Shown piece after piece: positions 37,009 through 49,493 of a stretch of DNA of 64,000 nt. Origin of the DNA: Bisporella sp. PMI_857 (taxonomy: Eukaryota > Ascomycota > Leotiomycetes > Helotiales > Helotiaceae); the NCBI GenBank assembly GCA_021307315.1, contig JAJSPD010000013.1, positions 62,001-126,000 on the forward strand. Direction: 5' to 3'. Under the pieces are notes generated by a model. The model was given only the letters and a program-made list of their open reading frames with translations. It was not told the origin of the DNA and searched no databases. The first letter of the stretch is position 1; each line of letters opens with the position of its first letter. The translations under genes were made by a program, and so were the position numbers.

Positions 37009-38980
37009 ATGAGAATATCTAGAAACTTAACTTTATGCCAGACTCGACGGCCCATAATAATGACTTCGATCAAACATCGCCCTGATAACCTTCAAGGGGA
37101 ACGACCACGAAAGAGGCTGCGGCAGCGCTCAAGTCTGGTCAACTTGAAGCCTCGGTCTCATGGTCTCCGTTCAACCTCCCGACGGAAAACAGGTGTGTGG
37201 ATTGATTGCTCTCCTATATATATTGAGAATAAGGGGTGAATGCGACTAATTCCTGCAAGCCGCAGGTAAGCAAAATCATCGAGGCAAGCAGGATGTTAGT
37301 CCCTATTATGAATTGGAACGACCAAAAAACGAGATACGGATCTTGAGTCTTCAGCCTGGCCAAGGAGTGGACGAAATTCATTGCACTCTTGGAACATATC
37401 AACTAGATGACTGCCCAGACTTTGAGGCATTATCATATACATGGGGTGATCGGACGCAAGTGGAACCTATCTTTGTCAATGGATCACGTTTGATGGTTAC
37501 CCACAATTTGCATGCTGCTCTTCGACATCTACGACATATTGATTCTTGCCGCGTCCTTTGGATCGACACGGTTTGCATCAACCAGGCCGACCTTGACGAA
37601 CGAAGCCATCAGGTATTCTTGATGAACCGGGTATACTCGGCTGCAAAACAGGTTCTGGTATGGCTTGGGGAAGCCCGAGGTAGTAGTGACATCGCGATGA
37701 AGAGACTCAAGCAGTTAGCAGCGGGTCAACAATTGGCCAGGACCGAGGAAGGCTTGTCAAGATTAAGAGATCTCATTTACGATTCTTTAATCGATCGAGA
37801 TTGGTGGGGTCGCTTGTGGATCGTTCAAGAGGTGGTTCTGGCTAAATCGGACCCTATCATGATATGCGGCTCTAGTTGCTTGCCTTGGGAAATTTTCATG
37901 AGTGGGTGTCAGGCGGGGGATCTGGGCAAGATATATGAATCAGATGATCAACATAGACGAAGACGCGTTGTTCAATCATTGTGGCTATTCTCTTTGCGAC
38001 AAGAGTACCGATGTCGAATGGACCCCCTGAATTCCACTGAAGCTGCCATAGATCTAGGTAGTCTCCTGTTGTATACCCAAGACTTCCAAGTTACGGACCC
38101 TCATGACAAAGTTTATGGCTGTCTTGGTTTAGCGAGTATGGAAGAGCGCGAAGCTATACGGCCAGATTACCAGAAACCAACACAGCTCGTTTATCTCGAG
38201 ATCACCAAGTATCTTCTAGAACGTTCTCCTCAAATCTTCTACTCTGTATTTTCAGCCTCCAAGAGCGGAGGCATGCTTCATAAAGCGCTTCCTTCCTGGG
38301 TCCCCGACTATGCAGCACTGGAAACAATGAGCCCGTCGAACCCGGGTCTGGGGTTAGGTAGTAAGACTCTTCTTGTCCACGGGCAGAGGGATGTGTCGTT
38401 CAAAGGTGATAATAGAGCTTTATCTATAGCAGGGAGCCCATTTGATACTATCGACATAGCCGTCGAATTGAAAGGCAACAAAGATCTATTGATACTCCAG
38501 CTACCCGAACTAGAGCGCCTTGCGCAGCAAGGAGTTGAAAAGATTTTGCCGAAGGGCATTAATCCCTGCTTCCAGAAGCTCAAAAAGTCAGAAGGTATAA
38601 TTCAGGCAGTTACAGGGAGATCTGACGAGGATATGGTAATTTTTAGAGAACATTATGATGACCTCTCAGGGGGAGCTGAATCCTCTCCCCAACTACAAGA
38701 GACAGCTTCCTCCATTGCACATGTAATAAGCCGCAGGCTCTCGGGCCGGTACTTTTTTATTACCTCTATGGGGTTTTGTGGTGTTGCCATGGAAAGAGTT
38801 CGTAAGAATGATAGTGTTACCATTTTGTTTGGGGAATTATTTCCCATTATACTGCGGCCCAGAGGCGTTTCCTACAGTATGGTATGCGCAGCATATGTTT
38901 CTGGCATCATGGATGGTGAGCTTACCGGTGACATGTATAAGAATGGTGTTGTAAAAAAAAGGACTTTTATTATTCGCTAG
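37009..38980 (+). CDS. HET-domain (heterokaryon incompatibility) protein
   Basis: Exons 37009-37192 and 37266-38980 give 632 residues from the first ATG; a second in-frame ATG at 37060 is an alternative start. After a basic N-terminus the HET domain spans roughly residues 80-240 with its three signature blocks: FEALSYTWGD, CRVLWIDTVCINQADLDER, and DRDWWGRLWIVQEVVLA. The C-terminal about 380 residues are the variable region usual in this family (DPHDKVYGCLGLASMEER is the frequent post-HET motif). HET domains trigger cell death on fusion of incompatible strains, and many copies are of unknown role. It lies 12 kb from an NLR-type gene. Confidence 0.92.
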
Positions 38981-40541
38981 ATCTTGGAGAGAGAGACCAA
39001 ATACCTCTTCCCATTGACTTGAGGGTCACTCATTAGCTAGGCTATAGCAGCGATAGCAGACTCTGAAAACAGTAATGGAAAGTCTCATGTCGAGATTTTA
39101 TTCTGGATTACCAGTTATGAAGAATCATCTCGTTCAAAGGAAGAGCTATATATCAAGGTTCACTGCTGCTTCATCGCCAAATAAGTGGCGCATCAATCCA
39201 AAAGTTTTACATACGTACTTCCGAGGTTGGCTTATTATAAAATTTCCCCTGATGCCAAATATCTTCAGACAAGTGCTGTGCATGACTTTGTAAGTCATTA
39301 AAGCGTCCGGTTGTGAATTGTGGGAAGTGTGGAGGATAGTAGGAGAAAATATGCTGGGATAGAACGGACTACGAATGCGTATTTACCTTCTAAAGTATAG
39401 ACCTTGAAGGTGGACTACATATGACATTTCCCTGCCAAATTTGATCTCAATCATACTGTTACTTGGCAACAAAAGCTTCCACACTTGGAGTCCGAGCTCT
39501 GTGAGTAGTTTTGAGGAGTCAACGAACTCTTCAAGGTTTTGACTAAGGGTAGCAATTGAAGTTGAAATGGGATTGGAAGCCGAGATCATGGTTGAGGTTG
39601 AGGGCGGAAGGCCTGCGGAATTAGAAGCCATCTTTGCCTTCGATTGAGCTTTGGATTGTGTGCCTAATATGTCTTGTGAGAGCATAGAAGCGAGGCCGTT
39701 ACTGCCATAGTGTGTCTTCCCAATGATTGGCGGATGTTGGAAAGAGGAGGAACTGATGGCTGTGAGGTCGTTTCAAGACATGATAGTGGAACTTCTGGGT
39801 CGTTCGATTTTCTAACGTGGGGTTGAACGGAACTAAGATATTTGTACCAGAAGAGCTGAACCAATGCCGCTCCTGCAGGCACTTGATTTTAGATTAAATG
39901 TTTATCACGGACCAAAGAGGTAGATATTCAATTCATTATTGGTTAGATGGTGAGTAGATTTCTGAGGAGCTATCTTCGGTATGTTCACAATCCTGATACA
40001 TAGCATTATTTTGGTAGCATGAAGCAGACGTTAGCTTACAAAGTCTATAGAGGGAAAGGAGCTAGAAGAACCATAGGCTTGATAGTACTTTGGTGATTTG
40101 ATTTTGAACGCCAGTTCCATCTCGTAGCTCGCATCGACAAGATATGGCGCACTGGCCAAATAGACAAGGATGAACTTTATTTACGGATGGCAAAGCCTGA
40201 CCGCTGATAGACCTCTTCTTTCCAGCGTAAGCTAATTCAATACCACATTTTAACCAGGTTACCAAAGCTGGGATAAAATGGTATGGGGTTTCTTTAAAGT
40301 AACACCCACCGAGGGGTAGAATAGTTGAGTAATTTCACACACTAGAAGATGTGATCGATTTGGTGGAAATGCCTTGAGGTATCGCTTATAACCTGATGGG
40401 TACTATGAATGGAGAATGCTATATGAAGGCTATCAAGCTCAGACAATATAAAGAGAATCGGCCGCTTGGGCTATTAGTGTACTCAATTTGCTATAAATGG
40501 GTATCAGGGTAGATGATAGTTAGGCATCTCATTTGGTAACA
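38981..40541. other. Unresolved stretch with weak minus-strand frames
   Basis: About 1.6 kb. Minus-strand frames at 39383-39685 (100 codons; Ser-rich, then FVDSSKLLTELGLQVWKLLL), 39664-39882 and 40062-40265 look partly coding, and a GTAAGC donor lies near 40040. I could not join them into a gene or recognise a family, so they may be remnants of one. Confidence 0.3.
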
Positions 40542-42066
40542 TCAGGCCTCCATTGGTGAAGAGGGACTGATCTCTAGATCCGGTTCCGGTTGAAATAACT
40601 CTAATTCCTGAGCATGATTCTCATTCCGTTCATCATGGAACTCTTCTCGATGGTGCTCCTGCGTATCTGTTATTAGTCTATACCAACCAGCACATGTCAA
40701 CTATAAGACGTACCATATTCGCATTCCAGCACTCCTGTGAGCAGAAATAGCTAATAGAGCCTGCCTGTAAACAGTCTCGACATATGCCCGAAAAGGAAGT
40801 ATCCACAGGGATAGGACCACCGTCGTGGATGCACTCTCCGTGCATCGTGCAGACATGTTCATAATGGTCATGGTCGTCCTACTTAACATTAAAGTCTGCT
40901 TTGACAGTCATTTTCGGCAGAACAAGACTTACGAAATCTTCTTCCGCATGCCGTGCACTGCAGTAGTAAGTGCGCCCCCTCCTGTCATCATCTGGTTGTA
41001 CTTTATTCGTAAGCCAATCGCAAAGCGCACATTGCAGAACACCATCTTCATCTTCCAAGTCAAGTTCTGTGCCACAGTCTCGAAGATTACATTGCACAGA
41101 CTTCTTCTGTGGAAGCTCCTGCATTTGGTGATCCTTTTCGGCCTTTTTTGCCTTGTCTTTCAGATGTGCGCTCTGCGCCAATCGTAACTCCGCTAATCTA
41201 TGCTTCAGCCTGGATATTTCTTGTCTCTGTAATTCAACAACTTCTTGTCTCCATAATGATATAACCTCATCATGAGGAACGCCATTCTCAAAGAGGCGCT
41301 CATATTTGGCTTTAATGTTCTTTTGCTGTGGCGTATCATTATACGAGGAGGAGCAATAGTATCTCGTATATATCTTAGTTCGCTCTTGAGCTGTTTGGGA
41401 TTTTTCCAACGAGTCGAGGAAGATTATCTCTTCTTCAGAATAAAGTGCAGACAAATCTTGCTCTGCGATAAGTATATTTTGTAAAATGGTCTTGGTCGGC
41501 ACTCCTTCGTCAAACTGGGCTTGGATTGCCTTCTTATGCTCAATTGCAGCAGGTGGATCTGTGCGTTCTTGAAAAGTACACAGATTCTTTCTGAGATGGT
41601 CTCTCAGCTCTTTCTCAAACCGCGAATGAATGACTTCCAAATTGGGCTTGTCAGGACCTGCAAACATACTTGAAATCTCCTTCCTATACGTAGTCAAGCC
41701 TGCATCCCAGCGTCCACTCTCATTCCCGAGGTAGAAGTCATGGTAGGCTTGCCATGTCTTCTCCTTTTTAGCAGTACACTGTTCGCATTTTGGTCCTCCC
41801 GTGTGAGAGCCTGCTCGGCTGGTAGAGAAAGAGTCTTCTATATTGGCTAATGTGGTGGCGAGATCTCTTTTTGATCGATTGAACTGATCACTTTGCTGTA
41901 TTCTCTGTTCTATGGAGAGCGGATAACGATGGTCCACGAAAGGAGTAAAGCTTGGCCTTCGGAGAGTACGAATTTGGAACTCTATACCCCTAGATTCTAT
42001 TAGTACATAGGCATAATCTAAACATAGTACATTCAACTGTCCACAGCAAGGTCTTAAGACAGCCAT
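40542..42066 (-). CDS. Coiled-coil protein with C-terminal zinc-binding domains
   Basis: Minus-strand exons 40933-42066, 40714-40878 and 40542-40658 give 471 residues from the ATG at 42066; the frame stays open a little further upstream, so a 5' exon may be missing. The first about 300 residues are helical and charged, ending in a coiled coil (QEISRLKHRLAELRLAQ). Cysteine clusters follow: CNLRDCGTELDLEDEDGVLQ, then CALC and YYCSARHAEEDF, and, across the intron, DDHDHYEHVCTMHGEC, CRDCLQAGSISYFCSQECW. Their spacing resembles two MYND-like or treble-clef modules. The tail is acidic (PEPDLEISPSSPMEA). Role unknown; nuclear or scaffold function is a guess. Confidence 0.75.
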
Positions 42067-42388
42067 TCCTGTATCATTTCTTTTAAGAGGATAACAAACT
42101 CCAGCAGTCACGTGTCAATACGTAGACTCCATGAATTATAACTTACTCCATGCTTATGATAAAGTAATCTCTTTTAGATATTATAGCGACAAAAGTCTGG
42201 GTCGTCGCCAGGTATATGAAAGACTTACACTCATGTAAATTTAATTGATTGAGTCGCTTGAAGCGAAGCGTCAAGACTCACAGCGCTTATATAAGCCATC
42301 GACATCTAGGTTTTTCCGATCCGGCCCGTCCAGCCAACTTTTGCGTTGCGCTGCAACTTTCAAAGTTTGTACTTAACACATAATCACC

Positions 42389-42753
42389 ATGGTAAGCTCA
42401 CATGGCAACTCATATGAGACGCGCTGGCTAACAATACCCCTAGGCAGACAAACTTCGCGCACAGCAGCAGCTTGAACAGTTGCAAGCTCGATATGTAGGA
42501 ACTGGCCATGCCGACACCACAAAATTTGAATGGACCTCCAACATCCAGCGCGACAGTTATGCGAGTTACATCGGACATCCACCTTTGCTAAGCTATATGG
42601 CTGTGGGTATGGGGGAGTGCAGAGAGAAAGTTAGGTCGCAGATGATTGAGGTATGCTGTTCTGTTCTGCGATTGCGATGGAAGAGTCTACTAATAATTTA
42701 TCCGATAGAAGATGATACAGCCTGTTGGGAAACCGCCAGAGGTACAAGAATGA
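42389..42753 (+). CDS. Splicing factor 3B subunit 5 (SF3b10)
   Basis: Exons 42389-42391 (the ATG alone), 42444-42650 and 42709-42753 give 84 residues, the usual length of SF3B5/SF3b10 (S. cerevisiae Ysf3). The sequence ADKLRAQQQLEQLQARYVGT, then FEWTSNIQRDSYASYIGHPP and LSYMAVGMGE, is highly diagnostic. The protein is a small subunit of the U2 snRNP SF3b complex, which recognises the branch point. An intron directly after the start codon is certain here: the downstream frame otherwise has no methionine in the conserved N-terminus. Divergent from the zinc-finger gene, with about 320 bases between the start codons. Confidence 0.95.
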
Positions 42754-43163
42754 GAGGTCATGGGTATGGATATGGTGAATTGGAGTTGGGACATACATTT
42801 AGTGGTTATCACGGCGTATAGGCGCATAAACTCTCATGAGGGTGTGACTCCGAAATAATATATACGTGTTGGGAATGATATCTGTCTAGTAAGACGGCCT
42901 CTACCTGCTTGTCGTGGCAGAAAGGAAATTCAGTACAAGTGACAGCATGAATCGTGCTAGAAACCTCATGATATTACTCTCAGTCTATCCTCCTTGGTGA
43001 TAGAGCTTCTTTGCTGTGTCCTTCTAGCGGATAGTTTACAAACAATAGAACTCCATAGAAGTAATGTTCCAACGCCGAGCTCTGCAGCACTTGCCCTTTT
43101 TATCACCCTCCCATTGTTAATTCGTGACAGGATCATAAAAACATACTATACCAATTCCCATGA
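42754..43163. other. Convergent 3' region
   Basis: About 410 bases between the stop codons of the SF3b5 gene and the convergent nse3 gene. It should hold both 3' UTRs; nothing else is seen. Confidence 0.6.
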
Positions 43164-44270
43164 TCAGCGTTGACGACCGGATCTCTGCCCCTTTGTATTT
43201 GAGCTAGGGCCTCCGTTGTCCTCTTCCTCTTCTTGCTCAAGCTCCACCTTCCTCTCTCCTTTCGCTAGCCTGTTCGCCTTTCCCACTTCCATTTGTAAGC
43301 TACGTCGCAACCTTTCTTCAAGATCATTTGGCGCTGCTTCCCCATAGACTTCATTTACGAGCCCAATTGTGCCATGGTTGCCGACCTCCACTTTTCCACG
43401 CGGACCTACGACGTAATTGACAGTTTCGTCGTCACTCGTTTTTTCTACCACCCTGTGTATGTAGCCTTGATTGGCCATTCTCTTCAGCATCAAAGGCGTC
43501 TTTTCTCCTAACATGTTCTCGTCTATGTTTAGCTCTCCCAGATAACGCAGTAGCTTAGCCTCTAAGCACTGTCCTTGTGGGCTCAAGGCTATAAGAGAAA
43601 CTACCATAGTGCATAAAGCGACATAAGAAGCCTCATCAATCGTGGAGATAACATTAGAGGGGGGAATTATCGCAGCTGTTCTGTATTCGAGGGGAAGAAT
43701 GGTGGTAAGAATGTAAGACGAGGAAGATGTTGATCCTCCTTTTGATTTTTGCGCAGCTGTAGTGATTAGCTAACGCAGTTTGGGAGACGCTGGGCGAATT
43801 TACCCCTCTTCTCCTTCATTGTGATTTTCTCCTTGGTTGGTAATTCAACCATCATCATACCAAATTTCTCCCGGAGCTGACCCTGCGCCAAATCGAATAT
43901 GCGTTTGAAAGGAATGCGCTTTTTCATAAATACTTGTTTCCGTCAGTCATAATATGGTGATCGAATATCCACTAACCTTTCTCTGTGATGTCTGCTCTCC
44001 TAATTGGTTTCCTCTGATATTCGCAAGCTAAAGCGTAGCGAACAAGCTTCTTTACAGCCTGCTCGTCACCTTCCTGCCCCTCGTCCAACGCATCTGCATT
44101 TTCTAAGTCCTCATCCTCTTCACCATCAGAAGGCGATTGACGCCTGCGCTGGGTAGGTCTTGAATCTTCCTGTGAACTTTCATCATCGTCTGCAGCCTAG
44201 ACTTTAGTTTAGTGGATGTCGATCATAGAAGCTCACAACTTACAGCCCTACGTCTCCTTGCTGATGGCAT
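43164..44270 (-). CDS. nse3: SMC5/6 complex subunit NSE3 (MAGE family)
   Basis: Minus-strand exons 44244-44270, 43977-44196, 43804-43932 and 43164-43756 join in frame to 322 residues. The N-terminus is basic then acidic and disordered (PSARRRRA, GEEDEDLENADALDEG). The MAGE homology domain spans about residues 55-275: AVKKLVRYALACEYQRKPIR, FKRIFDLAQGQLREKFGM, TAAIIPPSNVIST, and GQCLEAKLLRYLGELNID with LMLKRMANQGYIHRV. This is the winged-helix pair that binds the RING subunit NSE1 and kleisin NSE4 in the SMC5/6 DNA-repair complex. The C-terminus is charged. The start may lie slightly further upstream. Confidence 0.9.
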
Positions 44271-44485
44271 ATTTGGAGTGAGATCTCTCAGAATCGTTCG
44301 CTTCTTGAATCGCTATATGCTTTAAATTATTGATATGTAGTCTCCAAATAATTCTTATATCGAATGCATAGTTGGGAGACGCGTTTTACGCGACTCACGG
44401 AGGTAAGTTTTGCCGTGTCCGGACTGAACATAACTTTTGTGGCCCAGATGATGTATAGACACAGCATATTAACCCAGCCGCATTC
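44271..44485. promoter_or_regulatory. Bidirectional promoter, nse3 / sls1-like
   Basis: Only 215 bases separate the start codons of the divergent nse3 and SLS1-like genes, so both promoters and leaders must share this stretch. No specific factor site is evident. Confidence 0.6.
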
Positions 44486-47431
44486 ATGATTGTTCGTCCA
44501 CATGTGTGCCTGAGATGTCAGCTACGACTGTCACGATGTTTATTTCTTTCGAAAAGTCAAGTTGCCTCCATTTCCACGCCGACTTGGCCGCAAGAACGTC
44601 CAGAGAGTTCCCTGAGCGACGCAGAAGAACCCAAATGGGTACGAAGCCCAAGAGGGCGACATCGTGAACCTTTACCCGACTTTAAAGATAGGAATAGTAC
44701 CGGTCATGAGGATGGATCGGCAGATCGCAGGGATACGAGGGGACCAGACACCCAGTGTCTGTCCCATCGACCGATGCAAAGAGTATTTGGACATACAGGA
44801 ACACTAAAACGCCAAACTCATGAGCACTTGGATGTGGAGTCTCTTGGGGAAGCATCGGATGTTATTATTTTGAAGGACTCGAAAGTTACGTACTACAAGC
44901 CAAAGCTTTTCGCAAAGGTTGAGACTACAGATGGGAAGATGGCGCCCGGTGACATTCTGGAAGCTCTAGCGAAGGAAAGAGGCCTAGTAGGGCACGAGCA
45001 GGTCTATAAGAATATCCAGGCTTTTCGCCCGGAGGAGGGAAAGGAGCCTAAAAGTTGGGAGGAATTCAACGAGCTGGTTCAAAAATTGCAATCTAGTTTC
45101 ACAAAAGCTCAGTTAAATCGATATATGAAAGTTATGGGTGAGAAGAAAGGGCAAGATGATCGAAGCAACAAGCCTGAACAAGGCCCCTTCCTCTTCCGAG
45201 TATCTCCTTGGATTCCACAAATTGCAGAATCTCCTCAGACCGATAACAACCATTCCATAAATACTTACGCGCCAATTTCCTACACAGCGAAACAAAAACT
45301 AGTTTTAACGCTCCTGCGGAACCTTTGGAATTTGGATGTAACAGAACTTGAGCAGGGTATTGGAGAGTTTGAGGTAGAGTTGCGGCCACGCGACTTCGAA
45401 CTCCTACTTGGTATGTGGCACCATCGTGAGAAAAACATAATTTACTAAAGAGCGTCAAGGGGAAACGAAGACAGGTCCCCAATCCGAGGTATCTACGTTA
45501 GCTAAAATTAGCTCCAAGTATATAACCAGCAAAGATGAGAGCATTGAGGTTTTCCGTTCGCATAACTATCTACGTGTCAAAACGACAAGAGCTAAAAGCC
45601 AATTGATTTCTGAAGAAATCCAGAATGCAATACTGAGGATTCAACGACGAAAGATAGAGGTTGAGGATCTGATGACCTTAGTAAAGAAGCCTAAATTGCC
45701 CGAAGTGAAGAAATGGACAGATGCACATTTTGATGAGCACGTTCTTGATGCTCTCGGCAAGATGACTAGGACAACTATCTCAACTTCAAACAAAGGGAAA
45801 TCAGTATGTAGGCACGCATGTATTCGGAGGCATTGCTAATTATGCAGATCTCGATATCAGGAATCGAAGAGAACTCTAAAGGCCTTAGTTGGAGAACAGA
45901 TGCGGCTATGCGCCTTCTCTTAACATCTGTAGAGTATCCAGACAGGACACAAAATTTTCTGGGCTACAGAGGATCGTCAGCTGGAATGTTTCTTCAATAT
46001 CCGGTGTCAAATGACGTTCTCTCCTGGCGTGATCGACTGCGTAACTGGACAAGGTGGTCGTGTCCAATACCCAAGGAAATCAAGCCTCCAGCAGATACTC
46101 AAATGACTTCGGCTTCAGATGACCTATCAACACGAAGACCCAAGCAAGATGAACTCCATCTGGAAGCTATTCTGGCAAAACCTGCCGAAGTTGAACCTAA
46201 AACCAGATACGAGCAGGAAACGGCGCATTGGTCGAACAACCATTCCACGAGTTCATCTATTATGTTTGGTAACGTCCTTTTTGGCCACAAAAGTCCACCT
46301 GACATATTATCTGTCAAATCGCTAAAGCCGTCTGCTCTTTCACCAATTCCCAGAACTTTCACCACCACAGTTCCCAATCTGTCTCGATTGGCTACTTCTG
46401 AACCTACACAATTTTCAGATTCTGAACCTGTTTCCACAGTGAAAATGCGATTCCTTCCAAACCCCTTCGTCCAGATCCACAAATCCAACCCCCGCCAGAA
46501 TCTAGGAGCCAAGTCGCAATCTATGTTCCCCCCCATTGAAATGCGCTTCTCTGTAGAACCTAAAAGTGGTCGGTTAGAACTCGAATCAGTTCGCGCTATT
46601 TTGTCGGTTGACAATGCAGATATCATGCTCCCAGAATTGAGTGTTGACATGCGCTTCCAACAAAAGGCAGAGTTCGAGCTGCATCTACCACCGCCCCATC
46701 TTAGGCCACAGGCTTTACCATCTGGCATCCCCGGCTTCCTGGCAAAGTCCAATCTGCACCTTGGATGGGGACGACTGGAAACACCAGCTAAGCTAATGAT
46801 GCCTCTGAAAGGGCATCTTTGCAAGGATCCCAACTTCAAGTCTTTGGGAATAGAGGACCCTGGATTGAAAATGTTTGAAGTTGAGTATCTGTTTGCGGGT
46901 CTGGAAATCCATAATACAGTCGAAATGCACACCTTTAATGGCTGGAATCTCCGGTATACATCAATCGAAGCAGGTCGTGCAGGTGGAAGAAGGGGAGAGT
47001 TATCGTTATGGCCACATAAGACTCCTGGTTCCGAAGGCACCCTAACTGAAGAGGAATACGTTCAGACAGCATTTCGGGTTGCAGAGGCGCTAGATAGGGG
47101 AGCTATGCCTGAGGGTTATGTGAAACAACACAAGACAAAGTGGCTTGAAAATAAGTCCAAAACGGTCTTTCAGCGCCCTGTGATGATGAATACTGACAGA
47201 ATCATTTCAAAAGGTGTTGATCCGGTTTATGGTGCGGATGTCCATGTCAATCTTGCTACAGGAACAGAAAATCGACAGCCTAGAGGAGAAGGCATAGCAG
47301 CGGTCGCTAATGAGGAACCTGCTGTAGGGCAAATCTCCACTCAACGAGACCTTAAAGAGGTATTGTCTGAAGGTACTGACGCAGACCAAACCACAAACCC
47401 TGCTGCAACGGATGCGGCCAAGCCAGAATAG
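44486..47431 (+). CDS. Mitochondrial inner-membrane protein SLS1-like
   Basis: Exons 44486-45410, 45451-45803 and 45848-47431 give 953 residues. The N-terminus is arginine-rich and acid-free with VCLRCQLRL, typical of a fungal mitochondrial presequence. Residues 130-330 contain ILKDSKVTYYKPKLFAKVET, then LVLTLLRNLWNLDVTELEQG and GEFEVELRPRDFELLL, the N-terminal core of the SLS1 family. Further on, FRSHNYLRVKTTRAKSQLIS and MTLVKKPKLP fit the KH-like part. Yeast SLS1 sits in the inner membrane and couples mitochondrial transcription with translation. The C-terminal about 150 residues are polar and variable. Divergent from nse3. Confidence 0.82.
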
Positions 47432-49360
47432 GAGAACGAAGAGGTATTATCACAAGGATAACTGTATATCAATAACTGTATATCAACTGTAATATTTGGA
47501 TAGGATCGCATAGACCGGAGCATGGGGCTGAAATGTATGATATGGTTGCTCTTTGATTGAACATAATCCATTTTGTTAACCAACTATTTACATTTTCGAC
47601 TTCAGACGCCCAATTTCAGAAATGAAACCAAGCTCAGCGTCGAAGACCTCTAGTCTATGTACTTTAGACATTTTGTTTCTGGTGATTTGGTGCTATCGAT
47701 GATTCTGACACTTTGAGCTATATCCTCTCTTTGTGCTCGGAAGGAAGCGGCAGGCCACCAGAGGTATCTCCGGTGGTAGACATACGCTCGAGCTTCGGGG
47801 CTGGTGCCGACATGCAGCTCATATGCTGATCAGACCAGAAGCGGCGCTGCGTAGAAGTCCCTGAGTAAACGCCGCCAGGAGTCAGGCATAGCACTACAAT
47901 ATACAGCTTTGGGCTTTGATGTAGCTCACAAAACAGTTGAATTGAGATTCCTACTCGTGTTGATGTTGTGGTCGAAACAGTCCCGCAGCTTACGCGGAAC
48001 TATCTTTTTTGATCATCTTTGCTTCTCAAGCTCATGCTATTTGTATTACGTTGAAACCCATTCTGTATGGGTTAACTCCTTGTGGGGGTTATCGAGGGCA
48101 GAATGCTTATGCAACGCTCAGTGTCCGCAGGGTGGTACTTTAGAAATCTTTCTGCGATAGCTGTCGACGGTGTTTTGCTGCGGACAAGGGAAAGAGCTTG
48201 GTTATTAGGATCTGAGTTCCAGGAGCCTGTAGAAATGTTAGTTTGATTCCCGAGAAAGGGTTTGGGGAGGACTCGAGAGTGTTTGCTACTAGTATAAATT
48301 GCCCTCAATATCGTAGATTATGTTCTCCAAGCCTGCTGCTTCCATTCCTTTGTAAGCCCTGTCCGCATGTAGAAGTGATTCTCAAATTCTTAGGCTTCCT
48401 TTGATTAGTGGATATATTTAAAGGCAGTGAGAAAATGGAAAGGATCTTGTATAGATAGGTAGCCTCTCCTGAACAACTTTTAGGTGAGTTTCTGTGCACT
48501 AGTAGTCAACTATCTCGACCTGCCCAATGCGGAAGCACCCAGAGTGGCAAAATAAGCATGCTTCGAGGCTGCAAAGGCATGGTATAGGGACTACGGATAT
48601 GCAGAAAGAAAATGCTAGCGTCTGCAGCGGCGTGGGTACGTATCACCAAGGGATGTTGGGCAGCTTTTCTTGGATGCTACAAGCTTGATATCTAGATGGG
48701 AACGCTGGAAAGAGTGCAAGAGAGATCAATTCGCTAGAGTAATTATAGGAAGTTAAGCGCGGGATACACGAGATTGAAACAGATACGACACTCCCCTGTG
48801 TTTCATTATATGCATCATTAAATGATTTAACAAAAAAAATATTAGTTTGGCTGTACACACCCCGCCAACACAGCCTTGCCTGGAGCCTTGCCCCTCATCT
48901 GAATGAAGATGCCCAAACTATTATTCCCTCAAGACATCAAATTTGTACTGTAACAGTGGTGATGATAGGCTTTAATGAGTAAAGGATAAAGTTAGTATCA
49001 TAATAAATGGCATCCATATTTACCTTGAGGGTTTTTGGATCTCGGCCTGACTCAAACTAAAGGGTAGGGTTAGTTTTTATTATTAGTTTTATATATTTTT
49101 AACTGACCTCATTCTGACCCTCTTCAGGCCCATTTGGTTGCTGTGGAGCCTGACAGTGGGGCCTCAGGCGTGACCTGGTGAATCATTCGGCCAATCATCA
49201 ACTTTCATTGGGGGCGGCTTCTTGGCTCGCTTAGCGTTGGCGTTAGCGCCCACTCTCTTGCAGAGCGTTACAAAACAACCCCTCCTGCAAAATCTTCTTC
49301 TCTTCTTCTTCTTTTGAACTTTGTCTGCACATACCTTGATTCGAGCAATCACTCTGTGTA
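47432..49360. other. Intergenic, eEF1A upstream region
   Basis: About 1.9 kb with no convincing gene. The right end (about 49260-49320) is C/T-rich (TCTTCTTCTCTTCTTCTTCT), the usual core-promoter and leader style of strongly expressed fungal genes. Confidence 0.55.
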
Positions 49361-49435
49361 GTAAGTCATTAACTGCTCCTACTGCTATCCAGCATATTTC
49401 ATCCACTTCCTCTCTGCTAACATCCTCTCCTGTAG
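49361..49435 (+). other. Predicted 5' UTR intron of eEF1A
   Basis: A GTAAGT donor at 49361, a GCTAAC branch-point-like site near 49416 and a CTGTAG acceptor ending at 49435 mark a 75-nt intron in the leader. Leader introns are common in fungal translation-elongation genes. It follows the C/T-rich tract and lies 58 bases before the start codon. Confidence 0.6.
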
Positions 49436-49493
49436 AAAACTTTCATACAATACTACCCTTCATACAAACCGTCAATAACCAAAAACCGTCATC

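Noticed and set aside
46099..47040. A 313-codon open frame antisense to the SLS1-like gene
   Set aside because: It overlaps a well-supported exon in full and shows no domain or introns; it is a shadow frame.
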